Assembly (NCBI GenBank): GCA_965220615.1
Contig: CBDCQL010000001.1
Location: 62,001-126,000 of the forward strand
DNA length: 64,000 nt
Origin: JAGWBD01 sp965220615
GTDB taxonomy: Bacteria; Chloroflexota; Anaerolineae; Aggregatilineales; Phototrophicaceae
Direction of reading: 5' to 3'
Of the stretch, positions 8,665-17,686 are shown piece by piece. The notes beneath the pieces are model-generated. The model saw nothing but the letters and a program-made list of their open reading frames with translations, had not been told where the DNA came from and did no database searches. The translations under genes were made by a program, and so were the position numbers. Each line of letters opens with the position of its first letter. The stretch's first letter is position 1.

Positions 8665-9639
8665 ATGGCACGCATGAGTTACCGGGACGCGATCCGCGAG
8701 ACCACTGCGGAGGAACTGCGCCGCGACGACAGCGTCTATCTGATCGGCGAAGACGTGGGCCGCTGGGGTAACCTTTTCGGCGCGTCCGCCGGCCTGCTGG
8801 AGGAATTCGGGCCGGAGCGCATCTGCGACTCGCCGATATCCGAGGCCGCCATGACCGGCTGCGCGATTGGCAGCGCGCTCTACGGCATGCGGCCCATCGC
8901 CGAAATCATGTACATCGATTTCATCACCATCGCCATGGACCAGATGATCAACCACGGCGTGAAGTATCACCAGCTTTCCAACGGCCAGGTGCGCGTCCCG
9001 GTAGTCTTCCGCACCCAGGGCGGCGTGGGCATGCGCAACTCTTCGCAGCATTCGCAGAGCCTTGAGAACTGGTTCGTCAACGTGCCCGGCCTGATCGTCG
9101 TCATGCCCTCCACCCCCGCCGACCTCTGCGGCCTGCTGCGCTCCGCCGTGCGCAGCGACAACCCGGTGCTGCTCATCGAGCACAAGTCGCTCTATTTCAC
9201 GCGCGGCGAGGTGCCGGAGGGCGATTACACCATCCCCTTTGGCGTGGCCGATATCAAGCGCGCCGGCGAGGACGTCACCATCATCGCAACCTCCTGGATG
9301 GTACTGCAAGCGCTCGCCGCCGCCAGAACCCTGACCGACGAGGGCATCTCCTGCGAAGTCATCGATCCGCGCACGCTTTGGCCGCTCGACAAACAGGCCC
9401 TGATCGACTCCGTGAAGCGCACGAAACATTGCGTCGTCGTCACCGAGGCGCCGGCCGAGGGCGGCTGGAGCGGCGAGGCCGCCAGCGTCGTTCATGAGCA
9501 TTGCTTCGCGGAGCTGCGCAAGCCCGTTAGCCGCGTTTGCGGCATGCGCACCGGCATCCCCTACGGCACCGACCTGGAAAAGGCCGTGGTGCCCGACGCC
9601 TCCTGGATTTGCGACGCCGTGCGCGAAGTGCTCGCCTGA
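8665..9639 (+). CDS. ThDP-dependent 2-oxo acid / acetoin dehydrogenase E1, beta subunit
   Basis: 324 residues, MARMSYRDAIRETTAEELRR. Characteristic blocks are LIGEDVGRWGN, CDSPISEAAMTGCAIGSALYG, HGVKYHQLSNGQ, FRTQGGVGMRNSSQHSQS and VIDPRTLWPLDKQALIDSV, all typical of AcoB/PdhB beta chains (transketolase central and C-terminal domains). The beta subunit completes the ThDP site of the alpha chain encoded just upstream. It lies in a carbohydrate import operon rather than a housekeeping pdh cluster, so the substrate is probably a pathway-specific 2-oxo acid or diketone; that is inference. Confidence 0.93.
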   Translation: MARMSYRDAIRETTAEELRRDDSVYLIGEDVGRWGNLFGASAGLLEEFGPERICDSPISEAAMTGCAIGSALYGMRPIAEIMYIDFITIAMDQMINHGVKYHQLSNGQVRVPVVFRTQGGVGMRNSSQHSQSLENWFVNVPGLIVVMPSTPADLCGLLRSAVRSDNPVLLIEHKSLYFTRGEVPEGDYTIPFGVADIKRAGEDVTIIATSWMVLQALAAARTLTDEGISCEVIDPRTLWPLDKQALIDSVKRTKHCVVVTEAPAEGGWSGEAASVVHEHCFAELRKPVSRVCGMRTGIPYGTDLEKAVVPDASWICDAVREVLA

Positions 9640-9652
9640 CTGCGGAGGGCGT

Positions 9653-9889
9653 ATGCCACAATTTATGATGCCCATGCTGGGCCATCTGATGGAGGAAGGC
9701 ACCGTCGCTGAATGGCGCGTCCAGCCCGGAGATCAGGTGAGCCGCGGCGACATCCTCTGCGAGATCGAGACTGACAAAACCAACGTCGAGGTCGAATCAC
9801 CCTTCACCGGCAGGGTGGGGCAGATCCTCGTCCCGGCCGGTGAAACGGTCGAGGTCGGTGCGCCCCTGGCCAACTACGAGGCGGACTGA
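9653..9889 (+). CDS. Free-standing lipoyl (biotinyl/lipoyl-attachment) domain protein
   Basis: 78 residues only: one complete lipoyl domain and nothing else. MMPMLGHLMEEGTV and the hairpin EIETDKTNVEVESP put the modified lysine at position 42 (DK motif). FTGRVGQILVPAGETVEVGA finishes the barrel. GGAGGG upstream supports the ATG at 9653. In normal complexes this domain is the N-terminal arm of E2; here it ends in a stop before any subunit-binding or catalytic domain. It would act as a mobile acyl carrier for the E1 pair upstream, comparable to glycine-cleavage H protein. Biotin attachment is less likely because the usual AMKM sequence is absent. Confidence 0.92.
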   Translation: MPQFMMPMLGHLMEEGTVAEWRVQPGDQVSRGDILCEIETDKTNVEVESPFTGRVGQILVPAGETVEVGAPLANYEAD

Positions 9890-9891
9890 CC

Positions 9892-10842
9892 GTGGCCGCA
9901 ATGCGCGTGCTCTCCATGGGCAACATGCTGGTCGAGATCATGCGCCCGCAGCTTGATGCGCCGCTCGACCAACCCGGCGCTTTCGAGGGCCCCTTTCCCA
10001 GCGGCGATACCGTCATCTACATCGGCCAGGTGGCCCGTCTCGGCCTGCCCGCCAGCTACATCGGCGCGGTCGGCGACGACGACTTCGGCGATTGTCTGTT
10101 GCGTCGTCTGCATGCCGATGGCGTCGACTGTTCGCAGGTGCGGGTCCTGCCGCAGCACAGCACTGGCGTGGCCTTCAACGCCCGCTTCAGCGATGGCGGA
10201 CGACGTTTTCTGTTCCACTGGCGTCACGCCGCCGCCGGTCAACTGGCACCGGAGTACGTCGATACGGCAGCCCTGGCCGACGTGAGCTGGCTGCACCTCA
10301 GCGGCTGCAACCTGGCCATCTGCGATTCGGCGCGCGCGGCCTGCACCCGCGCCATGGACGGGCTGCCGGCCGATGCCCAACTCAGCTTCGACCCCAACAT
10401 CCGCCCCGAAGTACTCAGCGTCGGGGAGATTCGCGCACTCTGTCAGCCGGTCATCGAGCGCGCCAACCTCATCCTGCCCAGCGCCGGAGAGGCGGTCATG
10501 CTCACCGGCGCGGCGGACGACGAAACCGGCTGTCGCCAGTGGGCGGGGCAGGGCAAGCTGGTGGCCCTGAAGCAGGGTGAGGCGGGCTGCACCCTGTACC
10601 AGGGCGATGAACGCCTTCAGGTGCCCGCCTTCCCCGCTGACGAAGTCGATGCCACCGGCGCCGGCGACAGTTTCGCCGCCGCGCTTACCGTCGCCTTGCT
10701 GGAGGGCATGCCCCTGGCGCAGGCCGGCCGCTTCGCCAACGCCGTCGGCTCTCTTGCCGTCACCCGCATGGGCCCCATGGAAGGGTCGCCAACGCGGGCC
10801 GAAGTCGAATCTTTCATTCGCGCGCAGGAGGTCATGGCATGA
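9892..10842 (+). CDS. PfkB-family sugar kinase
   Basis: 316 residues from GTG 9892 (ATG 9901 is an alternative). The ribokinase-family signature near the end, DATGAGDSFAAAL, carries the catalytic Asp. The substrate-side block SGDTVIYIGQVARLGLPASY and the FDPNIRPE segment resemble 2-keto-3-deoxygluconate and similar sugar-acid kinases. It phosphorylates a sugar or keto-sugar acid with ATP. It starts 2 bp after the lipoyl-protein stop, and its own stop overlaps the next start (ATGA). The exact substrate is not determinable. Confidence 0.9.
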   Translation: MAAMRVLSMGNMLVEIMRPQLDAPLDQPGAFEGPFPSGDTVIYIGQVARLGLPASYIGAVGDDDFGDCLLRRLHADGVDCSQVRVLPQHSTGVAFNARFSDGGRRFLFHWRHAAAGQLAPEYVDTAALADVSWLHLSGCNLAICDSARAACTRAMDGLPADAQLSFDPNIRPEVLSVGEIRALCQPVIERANLILPSAGEAVMLTGAADDETGCRQWAGQGKLVALKQGEAGCTLYQGDERLQVPAFPADEVDATGAGDSFAAALTVALLEGMPLAQAGRFANAVGSLAVTRMGPMEGSPTRAEVESFIRAQEVMA

Positions 10843-12899
10843 CCTGGTACGAAAATGCCTGGCGCCGCGGCGTGCTCGACATGCACATCACCGAAGACAA
10901 TCCGCGCTTCATGACGCAATTCGATCCGCAGCGCTTCGTCGATTTGATGCTGGAAGCGCGCTTGCAGTCCGTCGTGCTCTACGCACATTCCCACGTCGGC
11001 AGCTGTTTTTATCCCTCGCTGATCGCGCCGGTCCACGCCGGCCCCGACGGCCGCGACATCTTCGGCGAGACGGTGGAGCTGTGCCACGCCAACGACATCG
11101 CCGTCGTCGGTTACATGAGCCTGATCTACGACACGCTCACCTGGCGCAAACGCCCGGACTGGCGCATCACCCACTCCGATTACCTAGGCCACAGTAACCC
11201 GGGCCGTTACGGCGTCTGCTGCCCCAATTCGCCCTACCGCGATTACGCCGCGTCGCTGGCCACGGAACTGGCCGCCGGCTATCCGCTGGATGGCATTCGC
11301 TTCGACATGACCTTCTGGCCGGGCGTGTGTTATTGCCCCCATTGCCGCCAGCGCTTTATGGACGAGGTCGGCGGCGAGTTGCCCACGGTCATCGACTGGT
11401 TTGACCCGCGCTGGACCCGCTTCGCCCGCAAACGCGAGGAGTGGCTGGTCGAATTCGCGGCCCTCTGTACCGACGCCGTGCGCGCGGTCGACCCGGCCAT
11501 AAGCGTGGAGCACCAGTCCTCGACTTTCGCCCATCCCTGGCGCTTTGGCGTCACAACGCCCCTCGCCGCCCAGACCGACTTCCTGCAGGGCGATTTCTAC
11601 GGCGACATCCTGCAGGGCTCCTTCGTGCGCAAACTCTTCCATAACCTGTCACCCAACCGGCCCGGCGGCTTCGAGACCAGCGTCTCCGCCACGCTGAGTA
11701 ATTACACGGCACTCAAGGACGAGGCCCTGCTGCGCTGCAAGGCCCACGCCGCCCTGGCCGACGGCTGCGCCTTCATTTTCATCGATTCCGTCGATCCCGT
11801 CGGCACCATCAATCCCCTCGTCTACCAGCGCATGGGTCGCATCTTCGAGGAAACACAGGCCTGCGAACCCTGGCTGGGCGGCGATCTGCAACAGGACGTC
11901 GGCATTTATCTCAGCACCCGCTCCAAGGGTAATTTCGCCGACAACGGCACGCCGGTCAGCGCAGCCGGGGACCTGCACAGCCGCGCCCCCCACGTTGAGG
12001 CCGCTCTCGGCGCCTGCGAGGCGCTCATTGAGCACAACATTCCCTGGGGCGTCATCACCAGGGCCGATCTCGACCGGCTCGACCGTCACAAGATCGTCGT
12101 GCTGCCCAACGTGTTGATGATGGACGCGGAGGAGTGCGCCGCCTTCCGCGAGTATGTGCGCAACGGCGGCAGGCTCTATGCCAGCCGCTACACTTCGCTG
12201 GTAACGAGCGACGGCCACTTCCTGGAAGACTTCATGCTGGCCGACGTCTTCGGCGCGCAGTTCGCCGGCGAATCGCTGGAGTCCTTCACCTATATCGCGC
12301 CGGCCCCGGGTCATGAGCCGCTCTTCGGAGAGGGCTATTCCCACAGCCATCCGCCCGGCCTGGAAGACTCGCAAATCCGCATCGTCGCCCGGCCGGAAGC
12401 GCAGGTCCCCGGTGAACTCGTCCTGCCCTGGACCGACCCGGCCGACCCCTGGCGCTTCGCCTCCATTCACAACAACCCGCCCGGACGCTACACCGGGCAG
12501 CCGGCCATCACGCACAATCGCTATGGCGCCGGCCAGGCCATCTACGTCGGCGGCGACATCGAGAGCAGCGAAAACTGCCGCGAAGTCTTCATCAATTTGC
12601 TGCAGCGCCTGGGCGCGACCTGGTCCTTCGGGTCCGACGCACCCAAGGCGGTGGAGATCACCCTGTTTCACCAGCCGGAGGAGTCGCGCTGGCTGATCAA
12701 CCTGATCAACTTCCAGCAGGCACTACCCAACATCCCGGTGCGCGATATTGAGGTCCGTCTGCGCGTCCCGCAGCAGGCGCTGCGTCTGGTGCAGCGGCCC
12801 GCAGGCCGGGAACTGCCCTTCGAGCGCCATGACGACGGCGTCAGCTTCACCCTGCCTGAACTCGAGACCTTCGCCATGCTGACGCTGGAGTACGAGTAG
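10839..12899 (+). CDS. Putative glycoside hydrolase, TIM barrel plus beta-galactosidase-trimerisation-like domain
   Basis: 686 residues, no signal peptide, so cytoplasmic. The N-terminal half looks like the hypothetical glycosyl hydrolase (GHL6 / alpha-fucosidase-like) barrel: FYPSLIAPVHAG, GYMSLIYDT, LDGIRFDMTFWPGVCYCPHC with a candidate catalytic Asp, then SVEHQSS and LQGDFYGDI. From about residue 390 a flavodoxin-like segment (HKIVVLPNVLMM, FREYVRNGGRLYASR) resembles the trimerisation domain of GH42 enzymes, and a small beta domain ends the protein. A CxCxxC cluster could bind a metal. The activity is presumed cleavage of the imported saccharide. Family placement is by motif memory, not by search. 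Confidence 0.75.
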   Translation: MTWYENAWRRGVLDMHITEDNPRFMTQFDPQRFVDLMLEARLQSVVLYAHSHVGSCFYPSLIAPVHAGPDGRDIFGETVELCHANDIAVVGYMSLIYDTLTWRKRPDWRITHSDYLGHSNPGRYGVCCPNSPYRDYAASLATELAAGYPLDGIRFDMTFWPGVCYCPHCRQRFMDEVGGELPTVIDWFDPRWTRFARKREEWLVEFAALCTDAVRAVDPAISVEHQSSTFAHPWRFGVTTPLAAQTDFLQGDFYGDILQGSFVRKLFHNLSPNRPGGFETSVSATLSNYTALKDEALLRCKAHAALADGCAFIFIDSVDPVGTINPLVYQRMGRIFEETQACEPWLGGDLQQDVGIYLSTRSKGNFADNGTPVSAAGDLHSRAPHVEAALGACEALIEHNIPWGVITRADLDRLDRHKIVVLPNVLMMDAEECAAFREYVRNGGRLYASRYTSLVTSDGHFLEDFMLADVFGAQFAGESLESFTYIAPAPGHEPLFGEGYSHSHPPGLEDSQIRIVARPEAQVPGELVLPWTDPADPWRFASIHNNPPGRYTGQPAITHNRYGAGQAIYVGGDIESSENCREVFINLLQRLGATWSFGSDAPKAVEITLFHQPEESRWLINLINFQQALPNIPVRDIEVRLRVPQQALRLVQRPAGRELPFERHDDGVSFTLPELETFAMLTLEYE

Positions 12900-12976
12900 C
12901 CATGGGTGAGGGCCGGAGACTTCAAGGTACGTGCAAAGAGTCGATTGCTTACAAAATTTCCTGAATTGAGGCCAAA

Positions 12977-15064
12977 ATGACCGTACCCTGGTACCAGAAC
13001 ATTTACCGTCGCGCTGTTGTCGACCAGCACATCACCGACGTCAACGCGGACTTCCTCGCCAGCTTCGACGCCGAACACTACGTCGGCATGATTCGCAAGT
13101 CCAACGCCCAGGCCATGTTCATGTACGCCCAGTCGGTGGTCGGGCAGGCCTTTTACCCCTCGAAGGTCGCGCCCGTCCACGCCAACCTCAACGGCCGCAA
13201 CCTGCCACAGGAGGTCATCGACGAGGCGCGCCGCCATGACCTCAAGGTCGTGCTCTACATGAGCCTCGTCTGGGATACCTGGGCCTGCCGCAACCACGAT
13301 GACTGGAAGGTCAAGGACACCCATGGCCGCGGCATCGCCGACGACATCAGCAGCACGCAGACCGAACGCGCCGGCCTTTGCTGCGTCAACTCGCCCTATC
13401 GTGAATACACGCGCGACCTCACCCGCGAAATCTGCGAGACCTTCGACGTCGAGGGCATACGCATGGACATGACCTTCTGGCCGCGGCCCTGCTACTGTCG
13501 CCACTGCCGCCGCCGTTTCGCCGAGGAGGTCGGCGGCGAGATTCCCGAGATCATCAACTGGGAAAACCCGCGCTGGGTCGCCTTCCAGCGCTGCCGCGAA
13601 CGCTGGATGGCCGAGTTCGCCGAACGCCAGACCCAAACCGCCCTCGCCGCCAACCCCAATCTCTCGGTCGAGCACCAGGCCTCTTCCATCCCCCACGAGG
13701 CCGGCTGGCGTTTCGGCGTGGACAGCCGCCTGGCGCTGCAAAACACCTACCTGCAGGGCGATTTCTACGGCGGCACCATTCAGGGCTCGCTGGTGCGCAA
13801 GCTTTTCTACAACCTCAGCCCCAACCGCCCCGTCGGCTTCGAGACCTGCGTCTCGATCTCGCTCGCCAACTACACGGCCATCAAGCCGCGCGGACTGCTG
13901 GAGGCCGCCGCCAGTTCCGCCATGGCCGACGGCTGCGCCTTCATCTACATCACAAGCATCGACCCGATCGGTACGCTTGAGCCCACTACCTACGAGCGCA
14001 TGGGCGAGATCTGGGGACGGACCCAACGCTACGAGCCGCACATGGGCGGCGAACTGCAACAGGACGTGGCCGTCTACTACAGCCTCAATTCCAAATGCAA
14101 TTTCGCCGACAACGGCAAACACGTGGAAGGCCCGGGACAATCGCCCTCCTCGCCCCACACCGACGCGGTGGTCGGCGCCTGCCGCGCCCTGCGCGACAGC
14201 CACGTTCCCTTCGGCGTCATCACCGATACCAGCCTCGACCAGCTCTCACGCCACAAGGTCATCATCCTGCCCGACGTGCTGATGATGAACGAGGAAGAGG
14301 TGACGGCCTTTCGCGACTACGTGCGCCGGGGCGGCAAACTCTACGCCAGCCGCAACACTTCGCTCATCACCCGCGACGGCCATCGTCAAAATGACTTCAT
14401 GCTGGCCGATGTCTTCGGCGTTCACTTTTCCGGTGATACGAAGGAGACTTTCACCTACCTCGCGCCGGTAGAGGCGAGCGACGAACTCTTCGCCCCGGCC
14501 ACGCGTCAGCACCCGGCCGGCATGCAGGAATCGCAACTCATTGTGAGGCCGGAAGCGGACACAGAGACCCTCGCCACCGTCACGCTGCCCTACACCGTGC
14601 CCGCCGACTCGATTACCTTCACCTCACTGCACAACGACCCGCCCGGTTTCCGCACCGACATGCCCGGCATCATCGGCAACGAATATGGCGAAGGCAGCGT
14701 CATCTACGTCACCAGCGGCATCGAGCGTTACGAGCACCTGCACGACATCTTCCTCAATCTGGTCCGTGAACTCTACGACGATTACTCCTTCGGGGCCGAC
14801 GCGCCGCCGGTGGTCGAGGTCACGCTCTTCGACCAACCGGATCGCAGCCGACTGCTGGCCAACCTGGTCAATTTCCAGGAGGTCTTCCCGCAGGTGCCCA
14901 TCCATGACGCGCGCCTGCGTCTCGCGCTCAACGGCCGTGAGGCAAACCGCGCCATCCTCCTGCCTGACGGGCACGAACTGGAATTCACAGTCGTCGACGG
15001 CATGGCCGAGATCTCCGTGCCGCCCTTCGAGACATTCGCCATGCTGGCGCTGGAGTATGCGTAG
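12977..15064 (+). CDS. Putative glycoside hydrolase, paralogue of 10839-12899
   Basis: 695 residues with the same domain order and motifs as the preceding gene: FYPSKVAPVHAN, YMSLVWDT, VEGIRMDMTFWPRPCYCRHC, SVEHQASS, LQGDFYGG, FYNLSPNRPVGFET, HKVIILPDVLMM and FRDYVRRGGKLYASR. It is cytoplasmic, with no signal peptide. The two copies differ in linker lengths and in the loops after the first third, so they probably have different linkage or substrate preferences rather than being a very recent duplicate. A 77-bp gap with AATTGAGGCC before the ATG separates them. Nothing in the sequence fixes the substrate. Confidence 0.75.
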   Translation: MTVPWYQNIYRRAVVDQHITDVNADFLASFDAEHYVGMIRKSNAQAMFMYAQSVVGQAFYPSKVAPVHANLNGRNLPQEVIDEARRHDLKVVLYMSLVWDTWACRNHDDWKVKDTHGRGIADDISSTQTERAGLCCVNSPYREYTRDLTREICETFDVEGIRMDMTFWPRPCYCRHCRRRFAEEVGGEIPEIINWENPRWVAFQRCRERWMAEFAERQTQTALAANPNLSVEHQASSIPHEAGWRFGVDSRLALQNTYLQGDFYGGTIQGSLVRKLFYNLSPNRPVGFETCVSISLANYTAIKPRGLLEAAASSAMADGCAFIYITSIDPIGTLEPTTYERMGEIWGRTQRYEPHMGGELQQDVAVYYSLNSKCNFADNGKHVEGPGQSPSSPHTDAVVGACRALRDSHVPFGVITDTSLDQLSRHKVIILPDVLMMNEEEVTAFRDYVRRGGKLYASRNTSLITRDGHRQNDFMLADVFGVHFSGDTKETFTYLAPVEASDELFAPATRQHPAGMQESQLIVRPEADTETLATVTLPYTVPADSITFTSLHNDPPGFRTDMPGIIGNEYGEGSVIYVTSGIERYEHLHDIFLNLVRELYDDYSFGADAPPVVEVTLFDQPDRSRLLANLVNFQEVFPQVPIHDARLRLALNGREANRAILLPDGHELEFTVVDGMAEISVPPFETFAMLALEYA

Positions 15065-15126
15065 ATGCCCGCCGTCACCCTGATTCCCTGTTCCCGTCTA
15101 CAACGGGCTTCCGCGTCCGATCTGTA

Positions 15127-15200
15127 CCGCAGGGACGCCATATCATGGCGCACGCCTTGTGCCACAAAACGACAGGGCGGGCGACTTGATAAATCGCCCC
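15127..15200 (+). repeat. Dispersed double-hairpin intergenic repeat, copy A
   Basis: The segment reads CCGCAGGGAC, then GCCATATCATGGC, a linker with GCACGCC and CGACAGGGCGG, then GCGACTTGATAAATCGCCCC. Each half can form a short hairpin. The reverse complement of 55000-55083 has the same layout and many identical bases (CATATCATG, CGACAGG, CGGGCGA, TTGATAAATCG). Both copies lie between genes. GGGATTTAGGGTGAGGGC, which follows at 15212-15229, belongs to another repeat family also seen near 45781. The rest of the gap from 15065 to 15258 holds no gene that I can see. Confidence 0.7.
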
Positions 15201-15258
15201 TTCGCGTCGGAGGGATTTAGGGTGAGGGCCACATGAAAGCAACTGAATTGGAGACGCC

Positions 15259-16278
15259 ATGCCCGTACTGAGCGAGGCCGAACTGCGCCAGACCGTCGCC
15301 GATATCTGTGGGCCGCTCGGCGCCAGTGAACTGGAGATTGCGCGCCTGCAGGACCATCTCGTCGGCAGCAACCTGCGCGGCCACGATTCCCACGGCGTGC
15401 GCATGATGACGAACTACGTCGATCTGTGGCGCAAGGGGGACATCGTTTTCGGCGCCGAACTGGAGGTCCTGCGCGACAGTCCCTCCCACGCCGTGCTGGA
15501 CGCCCATGGCGGACTCGGTCAACTGATGGCCTGGCGCGCCGCGGATGTCGCCATCGACAAGGCCCGCGCCGGCGCCATCGCCGCCGTCTCCATCCGCAAC
15601 TGCAGCCACATTGGCCGCCTCGGTGAGTACGCCGAGCAGATCGCCGCCGCCGGCTTGATCGGCTTCGTCACGGTCAACGGGCAGGGCGGCGCGCAACTGG
15701 TGGCCCCCTGGGGCGGGGTGGAGCGGCGGCTATCGGTCAACCCCTTCGCCTGGGGCATCCCCGCGCCGGGGACGGACATCATGGTCGATATCTCGCCGAC
15801 CGTCGTGGCCGGCGGCAAGGTCAACATCAAGCAGCTGCGCGACGAGCCGCTGCCTGTCGGCTGGGTCATCGACAGCGAGGGCCGGGACACGACCGACGCC
15901 GCCGACTTCGACGCCGGTTCCCTGCTTCCGGTGGGCGGCCACAAGGGCTTCGCGCTGGCCGTCGTCGTGGACGTGCTGGCCGGCGCCCTCAGCGGCGGCG
16001 GCACCAGCCAGCCGGACCCGCCCGACTGGCACAACGCCACGCTGATCATCGCCATCAACCCGACGGCCTTCGTCACGGCGGATGAATTCGAGACCGAGGT
16101 CAGCGACCTGCTGGACTACATCCGCAGCAGCCGCCTGCGACCAGGCTTCACAGAGATTCTCATCCCCGGCGAACCCGAGGCGCGGGAAATGGCGCGCCGC
16201 CAGCGCGAGGGCATCTTCGTCAGCGAACGCGCCTGGAGCCAGCTCCGCGCCCTGGCGGAGAGTGAGTCGCTCTCATGA
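15259..16278 (+). CDS. Ldh-family (malate/L-lactate dehydrogenase type 2) NAD(P)-dependent oxidoreductase
   Basis: 339 residues. Signatures of the LDH2/MDH2 family (YlbC, ComC, YiaK type) are LRGHDSHGVRMMTNYVD, NCSHIGRLGEYAEQ, VAPWGGVERRLSVNPFAW and GGHKGFALAVVVDVL. These enzymes reduce or oxidise 2-oxo/2-hydroxy acids with NAD(P), including keto-sugar acids. A second family member is at 29807-30844. Its stop overlaps the next start (ATGA), linking it to the FucI-like isomerase and suggesting both work on the same intermediate. Confidence 0.92.
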   Translation: MPVLSEAELRQTVADICGPLGASELEIARLQDHLVGSNLRGHDSHGVRMMTNYVDLWRKGDIVFGAELEVLRDSPSHAVLDAHGGLGQLMAWRAADVAIDKARAGAIAAVSIRNCSHIGRLGEYAEQIAAAGLIGFVTVNGQGGAQLVAPWGGVERRLSVNPFAWGIPAPGTDIMVDISPTVVAGGKVNIKQLRDEPLPVGWVIDSEGRDTTDAADFDAGSLLPVGGHKGFALAVVVDVLAGALSGGGTSQPDPPDWHNATLIIAINPTAFVTADEFETEVSDLLDYIRSSRLRPGFTEILIPGEPEAREMARRQREGIFVSERAWSQLRALAESESLS

Positions 16279-17660
16279 GTCCAGCCCGCATCGGCCTGAT
16301 CTGCAGCATGTCACCCGAACTGCACGACGTCTGGGGCGAGGAAGTGCGCGCGCCGGCCCGCGAAATGTTCAGTGAGGCGCAGCAAATTCTGGAGAGCTTC
16401 GGCGCCGAGGTCATCGCGCCCGACGAATTCACAACCTCCCTGCAGCAGGCGCGCGCCCACGGCCGCATGCTGCGTAACGCCGACGTCCACGTGCTCGTCG
16501 TCTACGTCGCCCGCTGGAGCTACGGCACCAGCGTTGTCGAGACTGCCCTCGAGTGCGAAGTGCCGGTCGTCGTCTGGACCAACACGGACATCGCCGCGGT
16601 CGGCATCGTCGGCGCCAGCGTGGTGCGCGGCTCGCTTGATGAGGCCGGCGTCACCAACTGTCTGGTCTACGGCGACTTCGACGACCCCGTCGCCCTGCAG
16701 GAACTGGAGGTGCGCTGCCTCGGTGCGGCCGCCGGCAGCCGTTTGCGCGGCCAGGTCTACGGCCTGATGGGCTCGCGTTCGCTGGGCATGCTGACCGCCG
16801 CCGTGGATGCCAACCAGTGGCGTCGCCAGTTCGGGGTCGAAATCGAATCCTGGGACCAGAGCGAAATCATCGACCTCGCGCAGAAGATGCCCGACGCCGA
16901 GGTGGAGTCACATCTCGCCTGGAGCCATGAAGTCTTCGGTTCAATTCAGGTGAAGGACGAGGTCATGCGCGCCGCAATGAAGATGTACCTCGCCTCGCGC
17001 CGTCTGATCGCCGAGCGCGGCTTCGACTTCGTCTCCGTGCGCTGCCTGCCGGAGACACCGGTACTATTCACCACCTTCTGTTACACCATCGCCCTGCTGA
17101 ACGACAGTTCCGACGCCGACGGCGACAAGGAGGCCATCTGCTGCTCCTGCGAATCCGATTCCAACGGCGCCCTCACCATGCAGATCCTCAAGCACCTCGG
17201 CGGCGCGCCGGTCATGTTCGGCGACGTGCGCACGATTCGCCTCGTAGAGGGCGAGATCTGGATCTCCAACTGCGGCTCGCAAGCCACCACCCTGGCGAAG
17301 GACCGGAGTCAGGTGCACTGGGTCGAGCACGGCTTTCAGGAGTTCGAGTGGAAGCTGGGCGGCGCGGCGCCCCAGGCCGTCAACCGGCCCGGTCGCGTCA
17401 CCCTGGCGCGCATCACCCGTCAGGCCGGCGAGCACGTCATGCTGATTACCGGCGGCGAGTGCCTCGACGTGCCGCACGAGAAACTGCAGGAAACGCACTG
17501 GGACTTTTCGCCACACGCCTTCGTCCGGCTGGACGCCGACCCGCGCGCCGTCGCCCGCGAACTGCGCAGCAACCACCTCAGCCTGGTGTATGGCGATTAC
17601 ATTCCGCATCTGGAGGAGACCTGCCGCGTGCTGGACATTCGTCCCATCGTCGTCCGCTAA
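16275..17660 (+). CDS. L-fucose/L-arabinose isomerase-like protein
   Basis: 461 residues with FucI/AraA-superfamily character: MSPARIGLICSMSPELHDV, ADVHVLVVYVARWSYG, VPVVVWTNTD, GLMGSRSLGMLTAAVD, and a C-terminal HWDFSPHAFVRLD segment. Family members interconvert aldoses and ketoses with a metal; some related proteins act on sulfosugars. The Glu residues in QVKDEVMRAAMKMYLASRRL and the acidic CCSCESDSNGALTMQIL region are candidate metal ligands. It belongs to the import operon by overlap with the Ldh gene. Substrate unknown. Confidence 0.8.
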   Translation: MSPARIGLICSMSPELHDVWGEEVRAPAREMFSEAQQILESFGAEVIAPDEFTTSLQQARAHGRMLRNADVHVLVVYVARWSYGTSVVETALECEVPVVVWTNTDIAAVGIVGASVVRGSLDEAGVTNCLVYGDFDDPVALQELEVRCLGAAAGSRLRGQVYGLMGSRSLGMLTAAVDANQWRRQFGVEIESWDQSEIIDLAQKMPDAEVESHLAWSHEVFGSIQVKDEVMRAAMKMYLASRRLIAERGFDFVSVRCLPETPVLFTTFCYTIALLNDSSDADGDKEAICCSCESDSNGALTMQILKHLGGAPVMFGDVRTIRLVEGEIWISNCGSQATTLAKDRSQVHWVEHGFQEFEWKLGGAAPQAVNRPGRVTLARITRQAGEHVMLITGGECLDVPHEKLQETHWDFSPHAFVRLDADPRAVARELRSNHLSLVYGDYIPHLEETCRVLDIRPIVVR

Positions 17661-17686
17661 GGCACGCGGCCTGAAAGGAGCAACCC

